DNA of 64,000 nt from Bacteroidota bacterium (GCA_016191555.1 JACPVX010000013.1:1-64000), one strand, 5' to 3'. Positions 9,169-17,647 are shown, counted from the first letter of the stretch. The notes: generated by a model not told the origin, from the letters alone. Numbers and translations are program-made.

Positions 9169-9969
9169 GTGAGAACCAGAATCGTATTTTCGTTAAAAAA
9201 CAGAGGCGCGTATGTGCCTTTTCATCATCAGTTTTTGCTGGCGCAAACCATCAAGGGACTGATCATGCTGGGAAAACGCAGCGAGTTCTTTTCGTTTACA
9301 CAATTCAATTTTTCAGGCCTTAAGGGACAGATTAAAATCAGCCGCAAAGGGCTGCATTTTTATTCATCACGCGTTACACTTGTCTTTTCTTCTTCTGATA
9401 AGTCATTTTTGGATTACTTCATCAAAACGCTTTTTGAGCAGAAGGAATTACTGATCGGCAATTTGCAATTGGTGCCCGAAGCCACCGAGATGGAAGATGC
9501 CGTAACCATTACGGACTCAGTTAAGTTTTTATGCATCTCGCCAATTGTTTTGTTGCCGTCTTCTTTCAACGATGAGAGCAGCAAACGTTTCATTCCACCG
9601 AATACAGATGAGTTTTCTGATTTGCTCTACGACAATACCATAGAGCGAATGACAGCGAGCGGTAAATTTACCGAGCAACAGCTAGCCGACTTTTATAAAT
9701 TTCAGTTGGTGGCCGATAAAGATTACATCGAACGCATTCAGGCTTCGCATAAAAAGTTTGCCCGCATTTATCCTTTGTATGATTCAGATGTGAAGTACGA
9801 AGTGCGCGGCTATACGTTCCCTTTCACCTTGTATGCTCCACAGCCGGTGCAGCAATTCATCTACGAAAATGGACTCGGTCATTTTTCGCACAAAGGCTTT
9901 GGCATGGTTGACGTGGCAGGCGCCAGCACCCTTAAGCGAGAAGCCGATGTGGAAGAGGCTTTTGCGTGA
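9169..9969 (+). CDS. cas6: Solitary Cas6-like CRISPR RNA endoribonuclease homologue
   Basis: 266 residues, GTG start; the next ATG would remove the conserved N-terminus. The start MRTRIVFSLKNRGAYVPFHH and the C-terminal glycine-rich loop (GLG 235-237, GFGMVDV 243-249) match the Cas6 RAMP fold, which cleaves CRISPR repeat RNA. Compared with Pyrococcus Cas6 as I remember it, the segment after the first helix is shorter, and the histidine expected in the LHE-type motif is missing: between residues 21 and 62 there is no His. H19 and H20 align with a structural position instead. No repeat array and no other cas gene occurs in the window. It may act in trans on an array elsewhere, or have been repurposed for another RNA. 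Confidence 0.8.
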   Translation: MRTRIVFSLKNRGAYVPFHHQFLLAQTIKGLIMLGKRSEFFSFTQFNFSGLKGQIKISRKGLHFYSSRVTLVFSSSDKSFLDYFIKTLFEQKELLIGNLQLVPEATEMEDAVTITDSVKFLCISPIVLLPSSFNDESSKRFIPPNTDEFSDLLYDNTIERMTASGKFTEQQLADFYKFQLVADKDYIERIQASHKKFARIYPLYDSDVKYEVRGYTFPFTLYAPQPVQQFIYENGLGHFSHKGFGMVDVAGASTLKREADVEEAFA

Positions 9970-10005
9970 TTTTTGCTTAATTTAGAATCACAATACATTC
10001 CCAAT

Positions 10006-10233
10006 ATGGATATTATTGCTGAAAAGTCGTTTCTTATAAAGAAGTTAGAAGAAATTAATGACGTGGCTTTACTAAAAGAAATCCATGCATTGATTGAGCG
10101 TTCACAATTTCAAGACCAGAGCTATTTAGGTGAAAGTGTTGAGGTTTATAATCGCGAAATAGAAGAAGCAAAATCAAGAATCCTGTCTGGAAAATTTACT
10201 TCCCATGAAGATGTAAAAAAGGCTTTTGCCTAG
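10006..10233 (+). CDS. Small antitoxin-like protein without a toxin neighbour
   Basis: 75 residues from the ATG at 10006; the longer frame starts at a TTG with no added similarity. The helical N-terminal half (LIKKLEEINDVALLKEIHAL) and the tail (EIEEAKSRILSGKFTSHEDV) resemble addiction-module antitoxins paired with RelE/ParE toxins. Normally the toxin follows at once, but here the next gene is convergent, its stop overlapping this stop (CTAG). So this is an orphan or a remnant. Only composition and length support the family call. Confidence 0.55.
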   Translation: MDIIAEKSFLIKKLEEINDVALLKEIHALIERSQFQDQSYLGESVEVYNREIEEAKSRILSGKFTSHEDVKKAFA

Positions 10234-11492
10234 CGGGGATTTACATTCACCAAGTAATAGCCAATCAACAAATCGGCATTGGGGCGGAAGGGGCGATTGT
10301 AGATGAGAACCTCATAGACGTTTTCAGTTTGGAAATAACTTCCTTCAATTTCGGTGGGTGGAAGTCGGTTGGAAACCACCTCATAGTGATAATTATAAAG
10401 CCCTTGTTTTAAGAATTGCTGTGATTCATAATATCCTACTGAATTATATCTCATCCGGTTTTCTTCGCTTCGGACGTAGTTGTTAAACCGACCTACCAGA
10501 TAGACTTCGCCATTCAATTTCTGAGGTGCTTTTAATAGAAATTGAGTGTACACATAATTTCCGGTGAGCGATGCTTCGCCCACATCTAAATTTTCAATCA
10601 GAAAATTTCCGTTCAGGTCCGCATATTGAGAGTAGGCATTCTGACTCCGCTGTTCGTCTAGTGCTACAGAAAGTTCGTAGGGTTTTACGGCTCTGTTGAT
10701 TTTACCGGTATTCTGTCCCGGAAAATTAAGCGATCGGAAATCAACAAAGCGAAATTCATTGCCGCCATCAAATTGCTGATCGCTGTTGTAGAACCGATAT
10801 TCCATGCGGCTGGACTGATCTCTGAAGAAGCTGGGAGCGACATTAAACTTCGCATTGTCCCACCGCTGATTTTGGCGAATCACCACGTGAACTGTTTCTA
10901 AGGGATTCAGAATTTCAATGTTGGAGTAATCAATATCAAAATTGAATTGCTGTTTGTTGATAGAGAGATTTCCGGAACCCGCAATCAGATTGTCTTTGGT
11001 CACGTTTACCTGATTATGATAAATCATCATGCGCTTGGAGAGAATGATTTCAGAAGGCGATTCGCGGTAAGCGATGAGGAGGTAGTTGCCCGGAATTTTT
11101 ACTGATGGAACGCCATACCGATAATGGATGTAGCGTGTATGGGTATTGATGGAGAAGGCGTAGTCGGTGATGGGGTTTTCGTTGAAATTTTCGAGGAAAT
11201 CCAAATCACGCAAAGTGGATTGAGTCCAATCGTAGTTGCAATGGATTAATTTCACATAGTAGTTATTGCGTTGGTCTTGCAAGTCGTCAAACTCGAGCAC
11301 CAGGTTTTGGTTTTCGATAGGCGCGGCTGCAGATTGCAGGTAATCGCGGGTGCCGCTGAAAGAAGGGTAAAGTTGAACTGTTTTGATTTGAGGTTCGTAG
11401 CTTTTGTCGATAAATTCCAATGTTGGTTGTGCGAGGGCAGAGGAAGCTATGAAAAGAGAGTTGATGAGAAGATAAAACCGAGTGAACGGCAC
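10230..11492 (-). CDS. Type IX secretion system plug protein (DUF5103 family)
   Basis: About 420 residues from the GTG at 11492, which begins a good signal peptide (PFTRFYLLINSLFIASSALAQ). The protein has the all-beta DUF5103 architecture, now named T9SS plug (PF17116), with KLIHCNYDW, YGVPSVKIPGNYLL and a C-terminal immunoglobulin-like QGLYNYHYEV region. In the T9SS outer-membrane translocon structure the plug closes one side of the SprA pore. A frame open to 11603 exists, but its extra 37 codons run through a palindromic repeat and read as non-protein-like sequence, so I reject that start. It supports an active T9SS, matching the CHU_C and type A sorting domains elsewhere in the window. Confidence 0.85.
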   Translation of the reverse strand: MPFTRFYLLINSLFIASSALAQPTLEFIDKSYEPQIKTVQLYPSFSGTRDYLQSAAAPIENQNLVLEFDDLQDQRNNYYVKLIHCNYDWTQSTLRDLDFLENFNENPITDYAFSINTHTRYIHYRYGVPSVKIPGNYLLIAYRESPSEIILSKRMMIYHNQVNVTKDNLIAGSGNLSINKQQFNFDIDYSNIEILNPLETVHVVIRQNQRWDNAKFNVAPSFFRDQSSRMEYRFYNSDQQFDGGNEFRFVDFRSLNFPGQNTGKINRAVKPYELSVALDEQRSQNAYSQYADLNGNFLIENLDVGEASLTGNYVYTQFLLKAPQKLNGEVYLVGRFNNYVRSEENRMRYNSVGYYESQQFLKQGLYNYHYEVVSNRLPPTEIEGSYFQTENVYEVLIYNRPFRPNADLLIGYYLVNVNPR

Positions 11493-11510
11493 ACAGGTGG
11501 AGGTTCCATC

Positions 11511-11577
11511 GGCCAGGGATTGTAGCGGAAATCCCACGCGCCTCGCGTGGATTGCAGCGAAAGCCCGCCCGGCCGCC
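11511..11577. repeat. REP-like palindromic element in the leader of the plug gene
   Basis: Two diverged 20-base palindromes, GGGATTGTAGCGGAAATCCC (11516-11535) and GGATTGCAGCGAAAGCCC (11549-11565 region), flank a perfect hairpin CCACGCG-CCT-CGCGTGG (11534-11550). The block is GC-rich compared with its surroundings. It has the structure of bacterial repetitive extragenic palindromes; no second copy of this type is seen in the window. Confidence 0.7.
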
Positions 11578-11607
11578 AAAAAACAAAAAGAATTACTTGT
11601 CATTATT

Positions 11608-11615
11608 CAAAACTA
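11608..11615 (-). promoter_or_regulatory. -7 box TAGTTTTG for the plug gene
   Basis: On the minus strand, TAGTTTTG matches TAnnTTTG. Transcription would begin near 11601, giving a leader of about 110 bases that contains the palindromic element before the GTG at 11492. A TTG lies 15 bp upstream, shorter than usual. Confidence 0.45.
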
Positions 11616-11684
11616 AACGTTTTAATTAAGCAATTTATATTCCAACGTTTTCAATTTTGGAAGTGTCAAAGGATCAAATAGCGA

Positions 11685-12242
11685 ATGCATAGCGAAAAGG
11701 AGCTAATCGATGGCTGCGCCAAAGGCGACAGGGCTGCACAGCGTGCCTTCTATGAACGCTATTGCGGTCGTATGATGGCGTTGTGTAACCGCTACGCCAA
11801 GTCGACACAGGAGGCGGAAGACATTTTACAGGAAGGCTTCATCAAAATATTTGGCAGCATCGCATCTTTTCGAAAAGAGGCAAAACTAACCACTTGGATG
11901 ACGCGCATTATGATTAACACTGCGCTAAACATGCAACGCCAAAAGCTCTACCTACTTCCGATGGTGGACGTGAATGATGCTAATCTGTACGAACAGGAAG
12001 AAATTGGTTTGTCAGACTTTCATTTCACCGAGCTGATCCGCATGGTGCAAAGCTTACCGGATGGCTGCCGCATTATTTTTAACCTCTTTGCTATTGAAGG
12101 CTACGGTCACAAAGAAATTGCTGATATGTTGAATATCAGTGAAGGAACATCAAAATCGCAATACAACAGAGCCAAGAGTTTGCTACAAGCAAAGTTGAAG
12201 GCTGAACAAAAATATGAAAACGTCAGAGGACAGAAACTTTGA
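11685..12242 (+). CDS. ECF-type RNA polymerase sigma factor
   Basis: 185 residues. Region 2 (about 20-95) contains YAKSTQEAEDILQEGFIKIF and TWMTRIMINTALN; region 4 (about 120-175) contains LPDGCRIIFNLFAIEGYGHKE followed by an IADMLNISEGTSKSQYNRAK recognition helix-turn-helix. Typical Bacteroidota extracytoplasmic-function sigma factor. It overlaps the next gene by 29 bp, which encodes its presumed anti-sigma factor, so the two are co-translated and the sigma factor should be held inactive at the inner membrane until an envelope signal releases it. Confidence 0.95.
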   Translation: MHSEKELIDGCAKGDRAAQRAFYERYCGRMMALCNRYAKSTQEAEDILQEGFIKIFGSIASFRKEAKLTTWMTRIMINTALNMQRQKLYLLPMVDVNDANLYEQEEIGLSDFHFTELIRMVQSLPDGCRIIFNLFAIEGYGHKEIADMLNISEGTSKSQYNRAKSLLQAKLKAEQKYENVRGQKL

Positions 12243-13635
12243 AGAGGAATGGAAAAGTGCATTGGATGGTGCTGAGATGGCGCCATCTGATCATGTGTGG
12301 AATTCCATTGATTTGAAAATTTCGCATGCTGAGCAAGGTGAAATGAAAAAACGGGTGCTGTTTTATCAGCGCGTGGCGGCTGCTTCTATTTTGTTTGCAT
12401 TGTGCCTGGGTGCTGCGGGTTGGTTTTGGAATTATGAAGATGCCAGCGTGAAATCATTGGCCAGTCAAACGGTAGGAGAGAACCAGAAAGAATCGGCCTC
12501 TTCGATAGCCAAAGTTCCTTTTAGTAATCAAAATAGCAGCAACAGTTCGGCAGTAACTATTACTGAAAGCCAGAACGCTAACAGCATTAAAAGTGCAGTT
12601 GGTAATTATGAAAATGGTGTGAAGACGCGTATTGAAAATGGCGGAAAGAATCATGCATTGGCGAGCGAAGCTTCCAATGGAAGCGATATAGCCGCGATGA
12701 TAGCCCCAGCCGATAAAAATGTTTTGACATTGGGTAAGGAAGCGGAATTAGAAAGCAGACGGACGTCACAAAGTAATACAGGATTTGAAAATGGCAGCGT
12801 GACGGAGCTCGCAACGAATGGTTTATCGATGTCAGCCATTCGGTTAACCGGCAAACCGGTAGAGCAAATTGAATCCGCTCGCACATTTAAGATCGCGAAG
12901 AAAGAACAATCGCCAACCGATGATCAGAATAGAAACTGGTGGGCCTCGGTGAATGGGTCGGGTGGAGCGTATAATCAGAGCAGCAGTTCTAATTCGGTCG
13001 CAACCAGCTTGTTTCAACAAAGCGCTACGTCTACTTTCTATGCGGCACCCAACAGTAAAGAAGTAGGAGTAGGTACGTCCTTTTCGTATGGTATGAGTAT
13101 GGGTAAGAAAGTAGCTAATCGGTGGGTGGTGATGGGTGGTGTAAACTACTTGAACCAATCGATCGACTATCAAACCAACATTGTGTTACAAGATGCCAGC
13201 CAGTCGAAAGCATTCTTGGCCGATTTAGCTAGCTTATCGTCTAATCTGGCGAGCACTAATCCGTATGTATTGCGCAACACGAATGAGTTTATCTCTGTGC
13301 CACTCCAAGCAGGCTATTTGCTGTTGAATCGAAAAGCAGGCGTGCAACTGAATGCCGGAGTAGCAGCAGATATTTTTTATCGTAATACAATGACTGATCT
13401 CAGCGGACAGTTTGGAAGTTTCTCGCAAGCTGCAGGTGATAACTCCGTGTATCGCAACTTGAATTGGACAGGTTTATTGGGCACCGAGTTGAGTTATAAG
13501 ATGAATAGACACTACCAAGTTTCGCTAATGCCCGGCTTTCGCTACAGTTTTAACTCCGTGTTGAAGTCGAGCACTGGCTCTACAATCAATCCACTGGTTT
13601 GGGATGTTGGCTTTCGATTGAAATATGTTTTTTAG
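12214..13635 (+). CDS. Dual membrane-spanning anti-sigma factor: inner-membrane helix plus outer-membrane beta-barrel
   Basis: 473 residues. Residues 1-45 form a soluble, charged N-terminal domain suited to binding the sigma factor; one transmembrane helix follows at about 54-72 (VAAASILFALCLGAAGWFW); residues 73-240 are a Ser/Asn/Ala-rich, low-complexity linker; and from about 242 to the end are alternating beta-strands (GMSMGKKVANRWVVMGGVNY, TGLLGTELSYKMNRHYQVS) ending in Phe, as in outer-membrane barrels. This layout matches the dual membrane-spanning anti-sigma (Dma) proteins described in Bacteroides, where one chain crosses both membranes. The N-in orientation and the overlap with the ECF gene support the call. 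No cleavable signal peptide is present. Confidence 0.82.
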   Translation: MKTSEDRNFEEEWKSALDGAEMAPSDHVWNSIDLKISHAEQGEMKKRVLFYQRVAAASILFALCLGAAGWFWNYEDASVKSLASQTVGENQKESASSIAKVPFSNQNSSNSSAVTITESQNANSIKSAVGNYENGVKTRIENGGKNHALASEASNGSDIAAMIAPADKNVLTLGKEAELESRRTSQSNTGFENGSVTELATNGLSMSAIRLTGKPVEQIESARTFKIAKKEQSPTDDQNRNWWASVNGSGGAYNQSSSSNSVATSLFQQSATSTFYAAPNSKEVGVGTSFSYGMSMGKKVANRWVVMGGVNYLNQSIDYQTNIVLQDASQSKAFLADLASLSSNLASTNPYVLRNTNEFISVPLQAGYLLLNRKAGVQLNAGVAADIFYRNTMTDLSGQFGSFSQAAGDNSVYRNLNWTGLLGTELSYKMNRHYQVSLMPGFRYSFNSVLKSSTGSTINPLVWDVGFRLKYVF

Positions 13636-13640
13636 GAGCG

Positions 13641-15554
13641 TTATTTCTTCTCCCATTCTTCAATCTCGAGAGCTACTGATTCCCAGCGCTGATTGAGTTC
13701 TTCCAACTTGGCATCCGCTTTTTCGAAAAGTTGCTGTTGCGCGTTGAGTTTTTCAAAATTCGAAAACACTTCCGGCTTCGCCATTTCGGTTTCTATTTTC
13801 TCTCGCTCTTGCTGAGCAACCTGTATGGCATCTTCAATTTTCTTTAATTCTTTATTAAGTTCGGTAATTTTCTTTGCATGGTTTGGCTGACTCGGTTTTG
13901 ACTCTGTCGGCTTACTCTCTTGCTTTTTAGGCGGAGGAGGAGGTGGTAAAGCGGAGGCTTCATTCTTCTTGCGCCAATACTCGTACTCATCATACGTGCC
14001 GGGATATTCTTTGATCTGGTGATTTTCGATGTACCAGATTTTGTTGGCCACCTGACTTACAAAGTGGCGATTGTGTGAAACGACTATGAAGGTGCCTTGA
14101 TATTGTTGCAATGCCTGAATCAAAATATTTTCAGAGATAAAGTCCAAGTGGTTGGTGGGCTCATCCAACAATAAGAAGTTGGCTTCAGAGATCAAGGTCT
14201 TGGCTAACGCCACCCGCGACTTTTCTCCTCCAGAGAGAACTTTGATTTTTTTGAAGACATCGTCATCTGAAAAAAGAAAGCAACCCAACACGGTGCGCAA
14301 CTCTTGTTCACTTTTTCCACTGCCGGCCTGTTTCAATTCATCCAGAATTTCATTTTCCACATGCAGCGACTCTAATTGGTGCTGTGCGTAAAATCCGTAG
14401 ATCACATTGTAGCCAATGGTACGTTCGCCATCCACTACTTCATCATTGGCGATAATGCGCAACAAAGTCGATTTTCCTTTTCCATTGGCGCCTATCAGCG
14501 CAATTTTATCACCTCGCTCAATCGTAGCGTTGCTGTTCTTTAAAATGGTCAGTGGACCGTATGATTTCGAAATGTCCTTCATCGTCACCACGTGCCGCCC
14601 GGAAGGTTGCTTGAATGTAAATCGGAAATTGACTTCAGCGGTATCGTTCACCACTTCGTCTACCAAATCCATGCGATCAAGCGCCTTCACGCGCGATTGT
14701 ACTTGTCGGGCTTTGGTCGCTTTTGCTTTGAATCGTTCGATGAAACGCTCCGTCTGGCGGATTTTGGCTTGCTGGTTTTCGTAAGCACCTTGTTGAATTT
14801 CTTCGCGCAGCTCCTTCTCCTTCAGGTAAAATGAGTAATTGCCTTCATAAGAGATGAGTTGTTCTTGGGTGACCTCTACGGTTTTAGTAATAACGTTATC
14901 CAGGAAAGTCCGATCGTGCGATACAATCACCACAGCGCCCTCGTAGTTGCGCAGGTAATCTTCTACCCACTCAATGGAAGGAAGATCCAAGTGGTTGGTA
15001 GGCTCATCCAGCATGAGGCACGAAGGTTTCTCCAGCAGAAGTTTGGCTAACATCACGCGCATGCGCCAGCCACCGGAGAACTCGCGCAAGGGGCGATGAA
15101 GATCTTTAGTTGAAAATCCAATTCCTTCTAATACTTCTTCTGCTTTGGATTGCATGGTGTAGCCATCCAGTTGCTCAAACTTCTCTTGCAGCTTGGTAAG
15201 TTTGTTGACCAATTCATCCGAGTATTCGGTTTCCAGTTGGTGAATGGTCTTTTCTAACTGCCGTTGCGTATCAACTGCTTCTTTAAATGCGCCCATCGCC
15301 ACGGTAAGGATGGCATCGTCTGTCTGGTAGGAGAGGAGATCTTGATTAAGAAAGCCGATGGTACAGTCTTTGGCTTTGCTTATTGAACCGGCATCAAGGC
15401 GAATTTCTCCATTGATAATTTTCAGTAAGGTGGATTTACCGCGCCCGTTGAGCCCGATTAATCCGATTTTGTCGTTTGGTTTGATGAACATCGATGCATT
15501 TTGATACAATGCGCGTCCACCGATAAAGTACGAGATGTTTGAAACTGAAATCAT
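13641..15554 (-). CDS. ABC-F family ATPase (duplicated ATP-binding cassette, no membrane domain)
   Basis: 637 residues from the ATG at 15554, giving MISVSNISYFIGGRALYQNA; the open frame up to 15632 starts upstream of a promoter box and is rejected. Two cassettes: Walker A GLNGRGKST, signature SGGWRMRVMLAKLLL, Walker B LMLDEPTNHLD; then GANGKGKST, LSGGEKSRVALAKTL and LLLDEPTNHLD. An inter-cassette linker of about 80 residues and a C-terminal coiled coil (ITELNKELKKIEDAIQVAQQ) resemble the YheS/Uup branch. ABC-F proteins bind the ribosomal E site; roles include relief of stalling or antibiotic protection. The exact subfamily is not certain. A poly-proline stretch (ALPPPPPPKKQ) precedes the coiled coil. 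Confidence 0.93.
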   Translation of the reverse strand: MISVSNISYFIGGRALYQNASMFIKPNDKIGLIGLNGRGKSTLLKIINGEIRLDAGSISKAKDCTIGFLNQDLLSYQTDDAILTVAMGAFKEAVDTQRQLEKTIHQLETEYSDELVNKLTKLQEKFEQLDGYTMQSKAEEVLEGIGFSTKDLHRPLREFSGGWRMRVMLAKLLLEKPSCLMLDEPTNHLDLPSIEWVEDYLRNYEGAVVIVSHDRTFLDNVITKTVEVTQEQLISYEGNYSFYLKEKELREEIQQGAYENQQAKIRQTERFIERFKAKATKARQVQSRVKALDRMDLVDEVVNDTAEVNFRFTFKQPSGRHVVTMKDISKSYGPLTILKNSNATIERGDKIALIGANGKGKSTLLRIIANDEVVDGERTIGYNVIYGFYAQHQLESLHVENEILDELKQAGSGKSEQELRTVLGCFLFSDDDVFKKIKVLSGGEKSRVALAKTLISEANFLLLDEPTNHLDFISENILIQALQQYQGTFIVVSHNRHFVSQVANKIWYIENHQIKEYPGTYDEYEYWRKKNEASALPPPPPPKKQESKPTESKPSQPNHAKKITELNKELKKIEDAIQVAQQEREKIETEMAKPEVFSNFEKLNAQQQLFEKADAKLEELNQRWESVALEIEEWEKK

Positions 15555-15571
15555 TTTGAAGAAAATTGTAG

Positions 15572-15579
15572 CAAAGATA
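15572..15579 (-). promoter_or_regulatory. -7 box TATCTTTG for the ABC-F gene
   Basis: Exact TAnnTTTG on the minus strand, 17 bases before the ATG at 15554. It sets the start: the longer open frame would begin upstream of the transcript. Confidence 0.5.
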
Positions 15580-15626
15580 GTTTGATTTTGGGTATTTGGG
15601 GCTTCGTACCAGATAAAGATCAACGA

Positions 15627-16358
15627 ATGCAACTTCCATTCGCCACTTCCGATTTTAGGAATGTGTCATTCAAGCCCGCTTTCATTTTGGTGTTGTCGGC
15701 TTTTTGCTTGGTATGTATTCATTTTTTGAGCGGTCGCCTTGGGTTTGATTTGGTTGCTGCTCAGATTTCGCAGCTTGTTGAGGAGAGGCATCGCGATTTT
15801 TGGAAGATGATTTTTTGGGCGAGCACTACCATTTTCTTTTATGTAGCCATCCCCATTTTCGTAATCCGATTGGTGTTCAAAGAGAAAATCAGCGAATACG
15901 GTCTGAAGTGGAAAGGTGCATTTTCGTTTGCCGGATTTTATGCGTTGGCTTTTCTTCTGTTGTTTCCATTTGTGGTGTGGGTTTCTTTTTCACCGGAGTT
16001 TCAAGTCACCTATCCATTTTTTGTTCCAACCAATCGAAATGAAATGATTCCCTACTTTTTAGTGTGGGAGATTTTTTATGTGGCGCAATTTTTTGCGTTG
16101 GAGTTTTTCTTTCGGGGATGGATGGTGTTGGGGTTGAAGAAAGATTTGGGATTGTATTCGGTTTTTGTGATGGTGATACCGTATTGTATGATTCACTTTA
16201 CCAAGCCGATGCCAGAATGTGTGGGTTCTATTTTCGCGGGCGTCTTTTTAGGATTGATGACCTACCGAACCCAATCGGTGTGGATGGGAGCGCTGCTCCA
16301 CGTAGCAGTGGCATTGAGCATGGATTTTCTGAGCCTGTGGCACAAAGGGTATTTTTAG
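15627..16358 (+). CDS. CPBP family intramembrane glutamic endopeptidase
   Basis: 243 residues from the ATG at 15627. There are several hydrophobic segments, and conserved CPBP motifs appear in order: EFFFRGW (catalytic Glu and Arg), MIHFTKP (metal-coordinating His) and LLHVAVALSMD. This family (Abi/CAAX-like, PF02517) cleaves substrates within the membrane; bacterial members are tied to peptide modification or stress signalling, with substrates mostly unknown. It is divergent from the ABC-F gene. Confidence 0.87.
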   Translation: MQLPFATSDFRNVSFKPAFILVLSAFCLVCIHFLSGRLGFDLVAAQISQLVEERHRDFWKMIFWASTTIFFYVAIPIFVIRLVFKEKISEYGLKWKGAFSFAGFYALAFLLLFPFVVWVSFSPEFQVTYPFFVPTNRNEMIPYFLVWEIFYVAQFFALEFFFRGWMVLGLKKDLGLYSVFVMVIPYCMIHFTKPMPECVGSIFAGVFLGLMTYRTQSVWMGALLHVAVALSMDFLSLWHKGYF

Positions 16359-16420
16359 TACCGCTTATCCATCCGAATTTCAATTAATCAACAATTCATC
16401 GGGTTATCTGTTTGAAAGAG

Positions 16421-16428
16421 TAGTTTTG
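16421..16428 (+). promoter_or_regulatory. -7 box TAGTTTTG upstream of the sugar dehydrogenase-like gene
   Basis: Matches TAnnTTTG, 21 bases before the ATG at 16450. No -33 TTTG at the usual spacing. Confidence 0.45.
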
Positions 16429-16449
16429 TATTCTAATCGATTTTAAAAT

Positions 16450-17628
16450 ATGCAATCATCTAAAACTCTTGTCGCCATTGGCATTCTGGCGGTTGTGCTT
16501 TTTTGTAATAACTCTACGAAGAAGAACTCTCCCAAGTCTACCGAGTCGGATAATTCATTTCCGGCTATAACGGATGCCAGTGCCAGCTTACCGTTGGACC
16601 TCATCAAACTTCCGAATGGATTTTCAATCAGTGTGTATGCCGAAGTGGAAGATGCGCGCTCTATGGCGATGTCGCCAAGTGGTACTTTGTTTGTAGGCAA
16701 CCGCAGCGAAGACAAAGTTTACGCTGTGAAAGATACCGATGGCGATTTCAAAGCCGACAAAAAGTGGGTGATCGCTTCGGGATTAAACATGCCCAATGGT
16801 GTAGCTTTCAAAGATGGTAATTTGTATGTGGCTGAAGTCAATCAAATTCACAAGTTTGCCGACATCGAATCTAAATTGGCGAGTCCAGGCAAATCACAAA
16901 TAGTTTACGACAAGTTCCCAACCGAGAAGCATCACGGTTGGAAATACATTGCGTTTGGTCCGGATGGCAAATTGTATGTGCCGATCGGAGCACCTTGTAA
17001 CATCTGCGAATCGAAAGATCCTATTTTTGCTTCCATCCATCGCATGAACGCAGATGGTACGGGTCTCGAATTATATGCCAGTGGTGTACGCAACACCGTT
17101 GGGTTTACCTGGCATCCTGAAACAAAAAATATTTGGTTCACCGACAATGGCCGCGATATGTTGGGCGATGATATGCCTCCTTGCGAGTTGAATTCTGCCA
17201 CCAAACAAGGCCAACACTTTGGTTATCCTTATTGCCATGGAGGCACGATCAAAGATCCTGAATTTGGCGACAAGCGTGCGTGTAGCGAATTTATCAAGCC
17301 TGCACAAAATTTAGGTGCACACGTTGCACCTCTCGGTTTAAAGTTCTACACTGGAAGCATGTTTCCTTTAGAGTACAAAAACCAAATCATCTTAGCCGAG
17401 CATGGTTCTTGGAATCGCTCAAAGAAAAGTGGTTATAAATTAAGTTTGGTGAAAGTAGATAAGTCGGGAAAAGCTACTTCGTACACTACGTTTGCCAATG
17501 GTTGGTTGGATGAACAAAAGCAAAAATCGTGGGGCCGCCCGGTTGACGTTTTATTGCTGCCTGACGGATCGATGTTAGTGAGCGATGATCAGGCAGGTGT
17601 CATCTACCGGATTACCTACAAGGGATAA
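16450..17628 (+). CDS. PQQ-dependent glucose/sorbosone dehydrogenase-like protein, exported
   Basis: 392 residues. A hydrophobic N-terminus with an atypical lipobox-like VVLFC suggests export, perhaps lipid-anchored. The body is a six-bladed beta-propeller of the sorbosone/glucose dehydrogenase family: SMAMSPSGTLFVGNRSEDKV, a central EKHHGWKYIAFGPDGKLYV, SGVRNTVGFTWHP and a final PVDVLLLPDGSMLVSDDQAG. Family members oxidise sugars in the periplasm with PQQ, but many homologues have no tested substrate, and no PQQ synthesis genes are here. Single gene, convergent with the next. Confidence 0.87.
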   Translation: MQSSKTLVAIGILAVVLFCNNSTKKNSPKSTESDNSFPAITDASASLPLDLIKLPNGFSISVYAEVEDARSMAMSPSGTLFVGNRSEDKVYAVKDTDGDFKADKKWVIASGLNMPNGVAFKDGNLYVAEVNQIHKFADIESKLASPGKSQIVYDKFPTEKHHGWKYIAFGPDGKLYVPIGAPCNICESKDPIFASIHRMNADGTGLELYASGVRNTVGFTWHPETKNIWFTDNGRDMLGDDMPPCELNSATKQGQHFGYPYCHGGTIKDPEFGDKRACSEFIKPAQNLGAHVAPLGLKFYTGSMFPLEYKNQIILAEHGSWNRSKKSGYKLSLVKVDKSGKATSYTTFANGWLDEQKQKSWGRPVDVLLLPDGSMLVSDDQAGVIYRITYKG

Positions 17629-17647
17629 AATTTATGAGTGGAGGAGA

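Noticed and set aside
11493..11603. Longer N-terminus of the plug protein
   Set aside because: The extra codons pass through palindromic repeats; a signal peptide begins right at the GTG at 11492.
12454..13173. Several minus-strand ORFs under the anti-sigma/barrel gene
   Set aside because: Shadows of the Ser/Asn-rich linker region in other frames.
15555..15632. Longer N-terminus of the ABC-F ATPase
   Set aside because: A TATCTTTG promoter box lies between the two starts and the extra residues lack similarity to the family.
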